Below are positions 16,963-25,796 of a stretch of 31,913 nucleotides of DNA, piece after piece. Origin of the DNA: Lysobacterales bacterium (GTDB taxonomy: Bacteria > Pseudomonadota > Gammaproteobacteria > Xanthomonadales > SZUA-36); the NCBI GenBank assembly GCA_021648045.1, contig JAKITM010000018.1, positions 1 to 31,913 on the forward strand, in the 5' to 3' direction. The notes below the pieces were generated by a model. It was not told the origin of the DNA, did no database searches, and saw only the letters and a list, made by a program, of their open reading frames with translations. Every line of letters starts with the position of its first letter. Within the stretch, counting starts at the first letter, position 1. The position numbers and the translations under genes were made by a program.

Positions 16963-18225
16963 TCAGGTTATTTGTTTACGACGGATTTTAGCGCCTATCT
17001 GGCCGAGTTTTTCTTCAATAACTTCATAACCCCGGTCAATGTGATACACACGATCTACCGAGGTTTCGCCACGAGCCACCAAACCAGCTAACACTAGACA
17101 AGCCGAAGCGCGTAAATCCGTAGCCATTAAAGGCGCTGCGGTTAATTTTTCTACACCGCGAATAATCGCAGTATTGCCTTCTAGTTGGATATCAGCACCC
17201 AGTCGCTGTAACTCTTGAACATGCATAAAACGATTTTCAAACACAGTTTCTGTAATCACACCTGTGCCTTCAGCAATGCAATTTAGAGCAGTAAACTGAG
17301 CCTGCATATCGGTAGGGAAAGCCGGATAAGGAGAGGTTGTTAAGTTTACCGCTAAAGGCCTACGACCCTGCATATCCAGTTCAATCCAGTCATCACCACA
17401 AGTAATTTTCGCGCCGGCTTCCTGTAACTTATCGAGGATGGCATCCATGGTTTCAGGGCGTACAGAGGTCACTTTAACCTTGCCACCGGTAATCGCGCCG
17501 GCAACCAAGTAGGTACCTGCCTCAATTCGGTCCGGCAGAACACTATATTCCGCCCCACCAAGCTCATCAACGCCTTCTATGGTTATGGTATGTGAGCCCG
17601 CACCGCTGATTTTTGCACCCATGGCAATCAGGTAATTCGCCAGATCTTCAACTTCTGGTTCTTGCGCTGCATTTTCAATAACAGTGATTCCATCAGCCAG
17701 GGTCGCTGCCATCATCAAGTTTTCAGTACCGGTAACCGAGACCATATCCATCACAATTCTAGCGCCCTTTAAGCGCTCTGCGATGGCTTCGATATTGCCA
17801 TTACGAACCTGGATGTCTGCACCCATTAATTCCAGGCCGTGAATATGCAAATTCACAGGTCGTGAACCAATCGCACAGCCTCCCGGCAATGAAACAGTAG
17901 CTCGCCCGTGTTTGGCCAGCAAGGGTCCTAACACCAATATTGAAGCGCGCATGGTCTTGACCAAATCATAAGGTGCTTCATGGTTGTTTAGCGTGGTGGG
18001 GTCAATTTCTATTCGCATGCGCTCATCGATAGATATCATCGCGCCCATTTGCGCCATAAGCTCTACGCTTGTGGTGACATCCTGTAGGTGAGGCACATTG
18101 CCGATTCTTGATGTTTTAGAGCCAAGAATACTGGCAAACAAAATCGGCAGAACCGCATTTTTTGCCCCTGATATCCACACCTCACCCTGTAATACCGGAC
18201 CACCATTAATTAATATTTTAGCCAT
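16963..18225 (-). CDS. murA: UDP-N-acetylglucosamine 1-carboxyvinyltransferase MurA
   Basis: A 420-aa enzyme for the first committed step of peptidoglycan synthesis (enolpyruvyl transfer from PEP to UDP-GlcNAc). The catalytic Cys is present at residue 117 in LPGGCAIGSRPVNLHIHGLE, so fosfomycin sensitivity is expected from sequence alone. Lys22 and Asn23 are in GAKNAVLPI, and the C-terminal DLRASACLVLAGLVA block is intact. It follows ibaG by 18 bp on the same strand, as in Escherichia coli. AmgK and MurU elsewhere in this window form a recycling bypass of this step. Confidence 0.97.
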   Translation of the reverse strand: MAKILINGGPVLQGEVWISGAKNAVLPILFASILGSKTSRIGNVPHLQDVTTSVELMAQMGAMISIDERMRIEIDPTTLNNHEAPYDLVKTMRASILVLGPLLAKHGRATVSLPGGCAIGSRPVNLHIHGLELMGADIQVRNGNIEAIAERLKGARIVMDMVSVTGTENLMMAATLADGITVIENAAQEPEVEDLANYLIAMGAKISGAGSHTITIEGVDELGGAEYSVLPDRIEAGTYLVAGAITGGKVKVTSVRPETMDAILDKLQEAGAKITCGDDWIELDMQGRRPLAVNLTTSPYPAFPTDMQAQFTALNCIAEGTGVITETVFENRFMHVQELQRLGADIQLEGNTAIIRGVEKLTAAPLMATDLRASACLVLAGLVARGETSVDRVYHIDRGYEVIEEKLGQIGAKIRRKQIT

Positions 18226-18243
18226 TAAACTACCCTGTTTACA

Positions 18244-18486
18244 CTAGCCCGCATTGTCTTGCGGAGAGTCTGGCAAGTTTGCTTGAATTGACAAAGCGTG
18301 AATTTCACCACCCAGTAAATCACCTAAAGTGGCATAGACCATCCGGTGCCGTTGCAAGGGATTTTTGCCAAGAAATGCCGAACTGCTAACCACTGCTTCA
18401 AAATGTACATTGTCATCGGAGTGGACTTTAACCTCAACATCGGTAATTCCTGCGCGAATCAGTTGCTCTATTGTCTTGCTATCCAT
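18244..18486 (-). CDS. ibaG: BolA family protein IbaG
   Basis: An 80-aa BolA-fold protein of the IbaG/YrbA type: SKTIEQLIRAGITDVEVKVH, FEAVVSSSAFLGKNPLQRHR, then MVYATLGDLLGGEIHALSIQ. It contains the loop with the His that, in the family, coordinates an Fe-S cluster with monothiol glutaredoxins. In Escherichia coli ibaG lies between mlaB and murA; here murA follows directly but nothing of the mla operon precedes it. Confidence 0.92.
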   Translation of the reverse strand: MDSKTIEQLIRAGITDVEVKVHSDDNVHFEAVVSSSAFLGKNPLQRHRMVYATLGDLLGGEIHALSIQANLPDSPQDNAG

Positions 18487-18622
18487 AGACTATCCATATG
18501 TATTTCTCGCCTGCCCGGTTGGCATTAAAAAACTAGGCGATTTAGAATAGTCATTTTAACAGCCTTATCAAAATAAAATATGGAAACCAGCACATGAATC
18601 TGACTAAATTCAGGCTTTTTTA

Positions 18623-18639
18623 TGATTGTCTTACAATCA
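18623..18639. promoter_or_regulatory. Perfect inverted repeat upstream of the antiporter-kds-lpt run
   Basis: TGATTGT and ACAATCA arms are separated by 3 bp, 41 bp before the antiporter ATG. It could be an operator or a short hairpin. No strong sigma-70 promoter is obvious around it. Confidence 0.35.
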
Positions 18640-18679
18640 GCCCGAATAATATCTATGCAAACGGCAGGCTTACCAACGC

Positions 18680-19648
18680 ATGCTAATTGCCCTGATACAG
18701 ATTATTGGCGGTTTCATTTTATTGATATGGGCTGCAGATCGACTGGTAGCCGGCGCTGCCGCTGCCGCATCTAACCTTGGTATTTCGCCATTAGTTATCG
18801 GTCTAACTGTCGTCGGTATCGGTACTTCCGCACCGGAAATGGTCGTTTCTGCAATTGCTGCCCTGCAGGGCAACCCCGGATTAGCCGTAGGCAACGCCAT
18901 TGGCTCTAACATTACCAATATTGGTTTGGTGCTCGGTGTTACTGCGATTATTTACCCGCTGACGGTGGAATCAGGACTACTGCGTAAAGAATTTCCTATC
19001 TTATTATTCATTATGATAATAGCCACCCTGCTGATGTGGGATGGTATGTTGACCCAGGTTGACGGTTATATCCTACTGGTAGGACTCGTTGTACTGTTGA
19101 CATATATGGTTATTGTAGGCATGGAACGAGGTGAGTCTGACCCTTTGATTCAGGAATTTGAAGCTGAAATCCCGCGTGATATGCCGATGAAAACGGCAAT
19201 TATTTGGCTGGTTGTTGGTTTAATATTATTGCCGCTCAGCTCAGCATTCCTGGTAGAGGGCGCGGTAACTATAGCCACAATTTACGGCATTTCCAGCACC
19301 ATAATAGGCTTAACCATTGTCGCCTTCGGCACCAGCCTGCCGGAGCTTGCAGCCTCTATATCCAGCGCCCTAAAACATGAAGATGATATTGCTATCGGCA
19401 ATGTTATCGGCTCGAACATGTTTAATTTGCTGGGTGTTCTCGGCATCGGTGCTGCAATCACGCCGATCCCATTGGAAAGTTTTATCCTCAGTCGTGATGT
19501 TGTTGTTATGTTTGCTTTTACATTCTTGCTATTTGCGGTAGCCTGGCGACTCAAAGGTGTCGGCCGTATAACCCGGTTAGAAGGCGTAGCGCTGCTCATG
19601 CTCTATCTGATCTATACTGCTGTAGTGCTCTGGCAAACGCTGGCATAA
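18680..19648 (+). CDS. Calcium/sodium antiporter, YrbG-type
   Basis: A 322-aa inner-membrane cation/Ca2+ exchanger. The two inverted alpha-repeats of the family are both complete: GIGTSAPEMVVSAIAAL with GNAIGSNITNIGLVLG, and AFGTSLPELAASISSAL with GNVIGSNMFNLLGVLG. About ten hydrophobic spans are visible, with a cytosolic acidic loop in the middle (ERGESDPLIQEFEAEIPRD). It is the first gene of the kdsD-kdsC-lptCAB run, the same position as yrbG in Escherichia coli. Confidence 0.92.
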   Translation: MLIALIQIIGGFILLIWAADRLVAGAAAAASNLGISPLVIGLTVVGIGTSAPEMVVSAIAALQGNPGLAVGNAIGSNITNIGLVLGVTAIIYPLTVESGLLRKEFPILLFIMIIATLLMWDGMLTQVDGYILLVGLVVLLTYMVIVGMERGESDPLIQEFEAEIPRDMPMKTAIIWLVVGLILLPLSSAFLVEGAVTIATIYGISSTIIGLTIVAFGTSLPELAASISSALKHEDDIAIGNVIGSNMFNLLGVLGIGAAITPIPLESFILSRDVVVMFAFTFLLFAVAWRLKGVGRITRLEGVALLMLYLIYTAVVLWQTLA

Positions 19649-19717
19649 GCCAAACATATTCTATATCCTTGGTAATGCAGCTGCAATATATGTGCCAAGT
19701 CGGTTAAACTAGCTTGC

Positions 19718-20692
19718 ATGAATCAAACCGCGATCAAACAATTAGCCACTGCAGTCATTGAGACTGAGCTGGAAGCCATTAGTGGTCTACTCAATCGAAT
19801 TGATGATCAATTCCTCAAGGCCTGTGAAATCATGCTTTCCTGCAAGGGCCGAGTCATCGTCATTGGCATGGGGAAATCCGGCCATATTGGCAACAAAATT
19901 GCCGCCACTCTTGCCAGTACCGGCACTCCGGCATTCTTCGTACACCCGGCGGAAGCCAGTCACGGAGACCTTGGCATGATCACCACTGAGGATGTCCTGC
20001 TGATTATCTCCAGCAGTGGCGAAACCCATGAGGTAAATCAAATATTACCGCAACTACTGCGTCTAGGCACAAGGTCAGTAGCCATGACCGGCAAACCAGA
20101 TTCAACCCTTGCTCGACACGCTGATGTACACATCAATGTGTCTGTTAGCAAAGAGGCCTGCCCGCTTGGTTTGGCACCAACATCGAGCACTACAGCCGCT
20201 CTAGTTATGGGTGATGCATTAGCGATATCTCTGCTTGAATCACGCGGCTTTACCCGCGAAGATTTTGCCCAGTCGCACCCCGCAGGTCAGTTAGGTCGTC
20301 GCCTGTTGCTGCATGTTAAAGAAATCATGCACAAAGGTGAAGAAGGTATCCCAAAAGTCGCCGAAACTGCCATGCTCACCGATGGCATTCTGGAAATGAC
20401 CGGCAAGCGCCTCGGAATGGTAGCGGTGGTTGATGCCCAAAACCACATTCTCGGCGTTTATACTGATGGCGATCTACGCCGCAACCTAGAGTTTGGACAA
20501 AACCCGGCAAGCACTCCTATAGTCGAACTCATGCATAAAAACCCAGTCACCATTCGTCGAAATGACCTAGCAGTAAACGCACTGAACAAAATGCAAAAAC
20601 ACCGTATTCAGGGACTACTGGTAGTAGACAGAAACCAGCAATTGGTAGGCGCCCTAAACTTTCAGGATTTACTCCAGGCAGGTGTTGTATGA
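19718..20692 (+). CDS. kdsD: D-arabinose-5-phosphate isomerase KdsD
   Basis: A 324-aa isomerase (ribulose-5-P to arabinose-5-P), the first step to Kdo for lipopolysaccharide. An N-terminal SIS domain carries GMGKSGHIGNKIAATLASTG and the HPAEASHGDLGMI segment with conserved His and Glu; two CBS domains follow (about 205-260 and 270-324). It overlaps kdsC by 4 bases (ATGA). Confidence 0.96.
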   Translation: MNQTAIKQLATAVIETELEAISGLLNRIDDQFLKACEIMLSCKGRVIVIGMGKSGHIGNKIAATLASTGTPAFFVHPAEASHGDLGMITTEDVLLIISSSGETHEVNQILPQLLRLGTRSVAMTGKPDSTLARHADVHINVSVSKEACPLGLAPTSSTTAALVMGDALAISLLESRGFTREDFAQSHPAGQLGRRLLLHVKEIMHKGEEGIPKVAETAMLTDGILEMTGKRLGMVAVVDAQNHILGVYTDGDLRRNLEFGQNPASTPIVELMHKNPVTIRRNDLAVNALNKMQKHRIQGLLVVDRNQQLVGALNFQDLLQAGVV

Positions 20693-21252
20693 GTCAGTTC
20701 ACAGCAGAAGTGTTAGCAAAAGCCAAAGCTGTGCGTTTGTTAATCATGGATGTGGATGGGGTACTTAGCGATGGTCGCCTGTTTTTCTCTGATGCTGGTG
20801 AAGAACTAAAATCTTTCAGTTCGCGAGACGGACTGGGGCTGGTAGCCATCCAGCGTTACGGTGTTGAACTTGCCATTATTACCGGGCGCGCATCTGACTT
20901 GCTTACAAGCCGTGCTCGCCAGCTGGGGATTAAACATTTATTTCAGGGCCAGAATCGAAAAATCAGCGTCTATAAGCAACTCATACAATCACTTCAACTG
21001 AGTGATTCACAGGTTTGTTATATTGGCGATGACTGGAATGACCTTGCGATCATGTCGCAAGTGGGCCTGGCTGCAACCGTCGCTGATGCTGAACCCGAAG
21101 TCTGTAAACGCGCCGATTGGATTTCTACCCGCAAGGGCGGCCGCGGTGCTGTGCGCGAACTTTGCCACCTAATCATGCAGGCGCAAGGCAGTGAAAAAAC
21201 CTGGCTGGCCGAATGCCTAGATACTAGTCCGACTGGCTCCGGGCAGGAATAA
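20689..21252 (+). CDS. kdsC: 3-deoxy-D-manno-octulosonate-8-phosphate phosphatase KdsC
   Basis: A 187-aa HAD phosphatase that releases Kdo from Kdo-8-P. The nucleophile motif is MDVDGVLSDGRL, followed by FSSRDGLGLVAI, the Thr motif ITGRASDLL, the Lys in QNRKISVY, and the acidic motif YIGDDWNDLAIM. It lacks a cap domain, as is usual for this tetrameric family. It is translationally coupled to kdsD and 4 bp before lptC. Confidence 0.96.
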   Translation: MSQFTAEVLAKAKAVRLLIMDVDGVLSDGRLFFSDAGEELKSFSSRDGLGLVAIQRYGVELAIITGRASDLLTSRARQLGIKHLFQGQNRKISVYKQLIQSLQLSDSQVCYIGDDWNDLAIMSQVGLAATVADAEPEVCKRADWISTRKGGRGAVRELCHLIMQAQGSEKTWLAECLDTSPTGSGQE

Positions 21253-21256
21253 ATTC

Positions 21257-21832
21257 ATGCGTAAGCGTACACTTTTCGCGATACTCCTATTTGCCGGCTT
21301 TGCATTGTTTAGCCGGTGGTTGGTCAATCAACAATCCGACCAAACTGAGGCAACAACGTCAAGCCAGCGCAGCTCAATCGACTACGAGCTTGAGAATTTT
21401 GTTGCCAGAAGCTTTGATGAAAAAGGCTTTCTAGTATTTCAAATGAACGCGCCCAGAATGAGCAAAGACACCACCAGCGGGGTAACCCGCGTAAGTCACC
21501 CGCGGATACTCTGGCCACAAAGAAAAACTAATAAAAAAACCACTTTGCTTGCCGATTCCGGTCTTATCAGCGATGATCAGAATGAAATCCACCTCAGTGG
21601 CAATGTAGTGGTTAAATCACGCTCAGCAGTAGAGGGAAACGACAGCCAGCCGATAACTCTGCGCACAGAAGAGCTGTCGTTTAATCAAACCGACCGATTA
21701 CTGACCAGCAATGTGCTGATTTCGATAACAGCGCCGGGCCTTCAGATTAGCGGTATAGGCATGAACGCCAACCTCGATACCGAGCAGATCAACTTGCAAC
21801 AACAGGTCAAGGGACAATATGAAACTCAATAG
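21257..21832 (+). CDS. lptC: LPS export ABC transporter periplasmic protein LptC
   Basis: A 191-aa bitopic protein with one N-terminal anchor (LFAILLFAGFALFSRWLV) and a periplasmic beta-jellyroll that passes LPS from LptB2FG to LptA. Seen: a DYELENFVARSFDEKGF-like start of the domain and repeated ISDDQNEIHLSGNVVV strands. It overlaps lptA by 14 bases. Confidence 0.9.
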   Translation: MRKRTLFAILLFAGFALFSRWLVNQQSDQTEATTSSQRSSIDYELENFVARSFDEKGFLVFQMNAPRMSKDTTSGVTRVSHPRILWPQRKTNKKTTLLADSGLISDDQNEIHLSGNVVVKSRSAVEGNDSQPITLRTEELSFNQTDRLLTSNVLISITAPGLQISGIGMNANLDTEQINLQQQVKGQYETQ

Positions 21833-22433
21833 ACTAATTTTGTTAATACTCGTTTTCGGCAGCTGCAATGTAAGCGCTACCGGTTTTGGCACCCATAGCG
21901 ATTTGCCCATTGATATTACCGCCGACAGTAGTGATTCTGCGCTCGGCGATGGTGTCACTATTTTGAAAAAAAATGTCCATATAAAACAAGGTGAATTAGA
22001 GATTATTGCTGATTTAGGGAAAATTCACACCAGCGACTCTAAAGTGGTGCGTATTGAACTGGAGGGCACACCGGTCACTTGGCACCAGCAATTGCCTGAA
22101 GGCGGAACGCTGGATGCTCAGGCAAGCAGTATTAACTATGAAGTGGAAAAAGCCGAAATAGTGCTCTTGGGCGATGTCAAAATCAAACATCCCCAGGGTG
22201 AAATTAAAGGTCACCGGGTTCGCTATGACCTCAACAATGAACGCTTTTTTACCCGTAGTGCCGGTGGTGATGACCGGGTTCACTTTCGTATCAACCCAAC
22301 ACAAAAAGATACCGCGCCTAACAGCAGCAAGCCTGCTGAAGACCAGGTAGAAAAAGATCAAACTGAAATAGATCAGGCCAAGGCAGATCAGACGAAAAAA
22401 GATCAGACTGCAAAAGACGGTGGTGTGAACTAA
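21819..22433 (+). CDS. lptA: LPS transport periplasmic protein LptA
   Basis: A 204-aa protein with a signal peptide (MKLNRLILLILVFGSCNVSA) and the OstA/LptA fold: DLPIDITADSSDSALGDGVT, GELEIIADLGKIH, then INYEVEKAEIVLLGDVKIKH. It forms the periplasmic bridge between LptC and LptD. The C-terminus (about 173-204) is an unusual highly charged tail with a five-residue DQT/DQA period. It shares one base with the lptB start (TAATG), implying coupled translation. Confidence 0.93.
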   Translation: MKLNRLILLILVFGSCNVSATGFGTHSDLPIDITADSSDSALGDGVTILKKNVHIKQGELEIIADLGKIHTSDSKVVRIELEGTPVTWHQQLPEGGTLDAQASSINYEVEKAEIVLLGDVKIKHPQGEIKGHRVRYDLNNERFFTRSAGGDDRVHFRINPTQKDTAPNSSKPAEDQVEKDQTEIDQAKADQTKKDQTAKDGGVN

Positions 22434-23152
22434 TGTTGCGGGCAACAAATCTGCATAAGCAATATAAGGGCCGGGAAGTTGTCAGCGGTGTATCCCTTAA
22501 AGTAAAACAGGGCGAGGTGGTTGGTTTATTGGGGCCTAATGGCGCCGGAAAAACCACCTGTTTTCATATGATTGTAGGGCTGGTTCCAGTAGACCAGGGG
22601 CAAATAACGATTGATGGACAAGACCTCACTCGCAAACCCGTTAATCTACGAGCAAAACAAGGTATCGGCTACCTACCTCAAGACGCTTCAATTTTTCGCA
22701 AGTTGTCAGTCCAAAATAACATTCTTGCGATCCTTGAAATGCGCTCGGATCTGGATAAAAAAATGCGCCGAGTGGAGCTTGAGCATTTGATGGAAGAGTT
22801 ATCAGTCAATCATCTCGCCGATCAAACCGGAATTAGTCTTTCAGGCGGCGAAAGACGGCGGGTAGAAATTGCACGCGCACTGGCTGCAAACCCGCGTTTT
22901 ATGCTGCTTGATGAGCCCTTTGCCGGAGTGGATCCGATTTCCGTCAGTGATATTAAAAATATCGTCACCCATCTCGTCAGCCGTGATATTGGTGTGTTAA
23001 TTACCGACCACAATGTACGCGAAACTCTCGATATTTGCGATTACGCCTATATTCTCAGCGACGGTAAAGAGCTGGCGGCCGGTAGTTCGGAGGAAGTCCT
23101 TAATAATCAGTCGGTACGGGATGTGTATCTCGGCGACTCTTTCAGAATTTAA
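22433..23152 (+). CDS. lptB: LPS export ABC transporter ATP-binding protein LptB
   Basis: A 239-aa ATPase subunit of LptB2FG, which extracts LPS from the inner membrane. Walker A is GPNGAGKTT, the Q-loop is YLPQDASIFRKL, the signature is LSGGERRR, Walker B is RFMLLDEPFAGVDP, and the switch His is in LITDHNVRETL. The partner genes lptF and lptG are not in the window, as usual. Confidence 0.97.
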   Translation: MLRATNLHKQYKGREVVSGVSLKVKQGEVVGLLGPNGAGKTTCFHMIVGLVPVDQGQITIDGQDLTRKPVNLRAKQGIGYLPQDASIFRKLSVQNNILAILEMRSDLDKKMRRVELEHLMEELSVNHLADQTGISLSGGERRRVEIARALAANPRFMLLDEPFAGVDPISVSDIKNIVTHLVSRDIGVLITDHNVRETLDICDYAYILSDGKELAAGSSEEVLNNQSVRDVYLGDSFRI

Positions 23153-23174
23153 CCCAGGATTACACACTAAACTT

Positions 23175-24620
23175 ATGGCACAGAGACTGCAACTTAAACT
23201 CAAGCAACAGCTCAACATGGCACCGCAGTTGCAACAGGCAATTAAGTTACTGCAGTTAGGCCGGCTTGAGCTACGTGATTATGTGCAGGAAGCACTTGAC
23301 AGCAATCCGCTACTGGAACGGGAAGGTGAAGAAAGCCCTGACCCTGATTTTTCGGACACTGACTTTGTAGAATCAAATGAATCCAGTGCCGATGAGCTCT
23401 CAACCGAGGAGTGGCTTAGCTCCCAGGGCCTGGGTTCTACCCAGAGTAGTTCTGCCAGCAGTGGATATATTCTCGACAGCCTGCCGGACCAGGATGACGC
23501 CAGCCTACAGAGTCACCTACTCTGGCAAATCAACTTGACTTCATTTTCTGATATTGACAGCGCAATAGCTGAAGCCATTGTGTATGCGCTCGATGGAGAC
23601 GGCTATCTGGCCGATAGCATTGAGGATATTCAGCAGAGCCTGCAGCCGGAAGTTTCTGTATCGGCCGCAGAAGTTACAGCGGTACTCCACCGTGTCCAGC
23701 GGATGGAACCTGTCGGAGTTGCCTGTGCGGATGCGCGCGAGTGCATTCAGGTTCAGTTGGCTGCCCTGCCCCAAGATACCCCGGGCAGAAATACCGCCGC
23801 CCGACTCGCTCGTGATGGTCTAGATTTATTAATCGACGGGCAGCTGGAGGAACTGATTGAAAGGCTTAATGCCAGCAGAGAAAAAGTCATTCTTGCCATC
23901 GAGCTGATCCAATCCTTAGAGCCGCGCCCTGGATCGCGCTATGACAACCGTCGGGATGAGTATATCGTGCCGGATGTCTACTTCCTGCAACAAGATGGTA
24001 TCCAACAAGAGAGGGGCTGGGGCGTTTCACTAAACCCCGAAAATGAACCCAAACTGCAGCTAAATAACTATTATATCCAGCTGTTGCGCTCAGAAGGTAA
24101 GAAAGAGTCGGATTATCTGCAAGGGCATTTACAGGAAGCTCGTTGGTTAATGAATGCACTGATTTTACGAAACCGCTCCTTAATGCTGGTTTCTAATGCT
24201 ATCGTTCAGCACCAGCAAAGATTCCTAGAAGATGGTGATAAAGCCATGCAGCCCTTAGTATTGCGCGAAATTGCAGCAGAAACCGGCTTGCACGAATCTA
24301 CCGTTTCCAGAGCTACTACGCGTAAATACGCTCTCACTCCGCGCGGTATTTTTGAATTAAAGTATTTCTTTTCCAGCCATGTAAACACACAGGATGGCAA
24401 AACCGTCAGCTCGGTTGCCGTCAAAGCCCGGATCGCTGAACTGATTAGCGCAGAACCGGTGCTTAAACCTTTAAGTGATCTTAAAATTTCTGAACAATTA
24501 CAAGATTCAGGAATACGCATCGCCCGCCGCACTGTAGCAAAATACCGAGAAGCTTTGGGCATTGGTTCATCTTCCGAACGCCGCCGCAATCAACGACGGG
24601 AGAAACTCAGACATTTTTAG
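23175..24620 (+). CDS. rpoN: RNA polymerase sigma-54 factor RpoN
   Basis: A 481-aa sigma-54. The ATG at 23175 gives the canonical start MAQRLQLKLKQQLNMAPQLQ (Gln/Leu-rich region I, the enhancer-response domain). An acidic region II follows (about 45-100), then the core-binding domain, the HTH with ETGLHESTVSRATTRKYALT, and the RpoN box ARRTVAKYRE close to the C-terminus. The frame is open upstream to 23013 but that part overlaps lptB and lacks homology. Its place after lptB is conserved in gammaproteobacteria; yajQ rather than hpf comes next here. Confidence 0.96.
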   Translation: MAQRLQLKLKQQLNMAPQLQQAIKLLQLGRLELRDYVQEALDSNPLLEREGEESPDPDFSDTDFVESNESSADELSTEEWLSSQGLGSTQSSSASSGYILDSLPDQDDASLQSHLLWQINLTSFSDIDSAIAEAIVYALDGDGYLADSIEDIQQSLQPEVSVSAAEVTAVLHRVQRMEPVGVACADARECIQVQLAALPQDTPGRNTAARLARDGLDLLIDGQLEELIERLNASREKVILAIELIQSLEPRPGSRYDNRRDEYIVPDVYFLQQDGIQQERGWGVSLNPENEPKLQLNNYYIQLLRSEGKKESDYLQGHLQEARWLMNALILRNRSLMLVSNAIVQHQQRFLEDGDKAMQPLVLREIAAETGLHESTVSRATTRKYALTPRGIFELKYFFSSHVNTQDGKTVSSVAVKARIAELISAEPVLKPLSDLKISEQLQDSGIRIARRTVAKYREALGIGSSSERRRNQRREKLRHF

Positions 24621-24701
24621 GATCAAAAAACCTTAACCGCAATTATTCAGCACAAACATCGCCGACCATACACAGTCCGCAAACTTATAAATGGAGACAA
24701 T

Positions 24702-25184
24702 ATGCCCTCTTTTGATGTTGTATCAGAAATCAATCATCACGAACTCAACAACGCCATTGATCAAGCCAATCGCGAGGTAAAAACCCGCTTTGACTTCAAG
24801 GGCAGCGATGCCAATTTTGAGTTGCAGGAAAACACCATAACACTGACTGCCCAGGCTGAATTTCAGCTACAACAAATGAACGATGTACTCGCTGGAAAAC
24901 TGGTCAAACGCAGTATTGACTTAAAATGCCTTGATCCACAAGAAGCCGTAATTCATGCGCGTACGGCAAGCCAGAAAATTCTGGTTAAAGAAGGCATTCA
25001 AACTGAGGAAGCCAAAAAACTGGTCAAGCTGATTAAAGAAAGCAAAATGAAAATGCAGACCGCTATTCAAGGCGAACAGCTGCGTATTACTGGAAAAAAA
25101 CGCGATGATCTGCAAGCTGCAATTGCCCTGCTTAAAGACGCGAATTGTGAAATGCCGCTGCAATATAAAAACTTCAGGGATTGA
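24702..25184 (+). CDS. yajQ: YajQ family nucleotide-binding protein
   Basis: A 160-aa protein starting MPSFDVVSEINHHELNNAID, diagnostic for YajQ, with two ferredoxin-like halves (REVKTRFDFKGSDANFEL; LVKLIKESKMKMQTAIQGEQ) and the C-terminal LLKDANCEMPLQYKNFRD. Relatives in Xanthomonas and Pseudomonas bind cyclic di-GMP. A GGAGA ribosome site precedes the ATG. It is inserted between rpoN and hpf, followed by a 292-bp intergenic stretch, so hpf probably has its own promoter. Confidence 0.93.
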   Translation: MPSFDVVSEINHHELNNAIDQANREVKTRFDFKGSDANFELQENTITLTAQAEFQLQQMNDVLAGKLVKRSIDLKCLDPQEAVIHARTASQKILVKEGIQTEEAKKLVKLIKESKMKMQTAIQGEQLRITGKKRDDLQAAIALLKDANCEMPLQYKNFRD

Positions 25185-25355
25185 TTCCAGCATTTGTGGA
25201 TTGCATAAAGTTTGTATTTTATGTCGATGTTTTTCTGAAACTGTTCAAAACACGATAAATACTAGCTAAATTTCTAAATTAAAACAAAGCTATAGTCATG
25301 AGTTCGAAAAACCCTAGGATTTTTGCGCAAACAAGTATAAAATTACAATATGAAA

Positions 25356-25432
25356 ACAGCTGCATTATCCGTTGGTATCCATCGGACCAGGCATCCACAA
25401 TCGGTGCATACTTACCAACTAAGTGCAGCTGT
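25356..25432. other. Three-tier inverted repeat / possible structured leader before hpf
   Basis: The 292 bp between yajQ and hpf hold nested complementary arms: ACAGCTGCA/TGCAGCTGT (9 bp, 25356-25364 and 25424-25432), GTTGGTA/TACCAAC (7 bp, 25371-25377 and 25413-25419), and an inner GCATC/GGTGC stem with one G-U pair around a 7-base loop. It ends 44 bp before the hpf ATG. It could be a 5'-UTR structure, a small RNA or a palindromic repeat. There is no T-run, so a terminator is unlikely. Confidence 0.45.
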
Positions 25433-25476
25433 ATTATGCAGTTTGAGTACTATTCGGTATAACTAAGGAGCAAACC

Positions 25477-25782
25477 ATGCAATTAACAATTTCAGGCCAA
25501 CATATTGAAGTCACTGCCTCTTTACGCGCTTATGTTACTGAGAAAATCTCTCGACTGGAGCGTCATTTCGACAAAATCGTTTCCGCGCATGTGGTGCTTG
25601 ATGTGGCTAAGAACAACCACACAGCCGAAGCTAACTTAAGCCTTGCCGGCGGTGGCAAAGCCATAGTTGCAAGTTCGACTGAGCCGGATCTCTATGCTGC
25701 AATTGATATGATGATCGACAAACTGGATCGTCAAGTCATCCGGCATAAAGAAATCCTCAAAGACCACCACCGGGGCCAGTAA
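25477..25782 (+). CDS. hpf: Ribosome hibernation promoting factor HPF (short form)
   Basis: A 101-aa protein starting MQLTISGQHIEVTASLRAYV, the standard HPF/YfiA fold, ending LDRQVIRHKEILKDHHRG. The length corresponds to short HPF, which acts in 100S ribosome dimer formation (with RMF in enterics). A strong AAGGAG site precedes the ATG. It starts the hpf-ptsN-rapZ group. Confidence 0.94.
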   Translation: MQLTISGQHIEVTASLRAYVTEKISRLERHFDKIVSAHVVLDVAKNNHTAEANLSLAGGGKAIVASSTEPDLYAAIDMMIDKLDRQVIRHKEILKDHHRGQ

Positions 25783-25796
25783 AGAGACTATAGAAG

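Noticed and set aside
23013..23174. N-terminal extension of rpoN
   Set aside because: It overlaps lptB and has no similarity to sigma-54; region I starts at the ATG at 23175.
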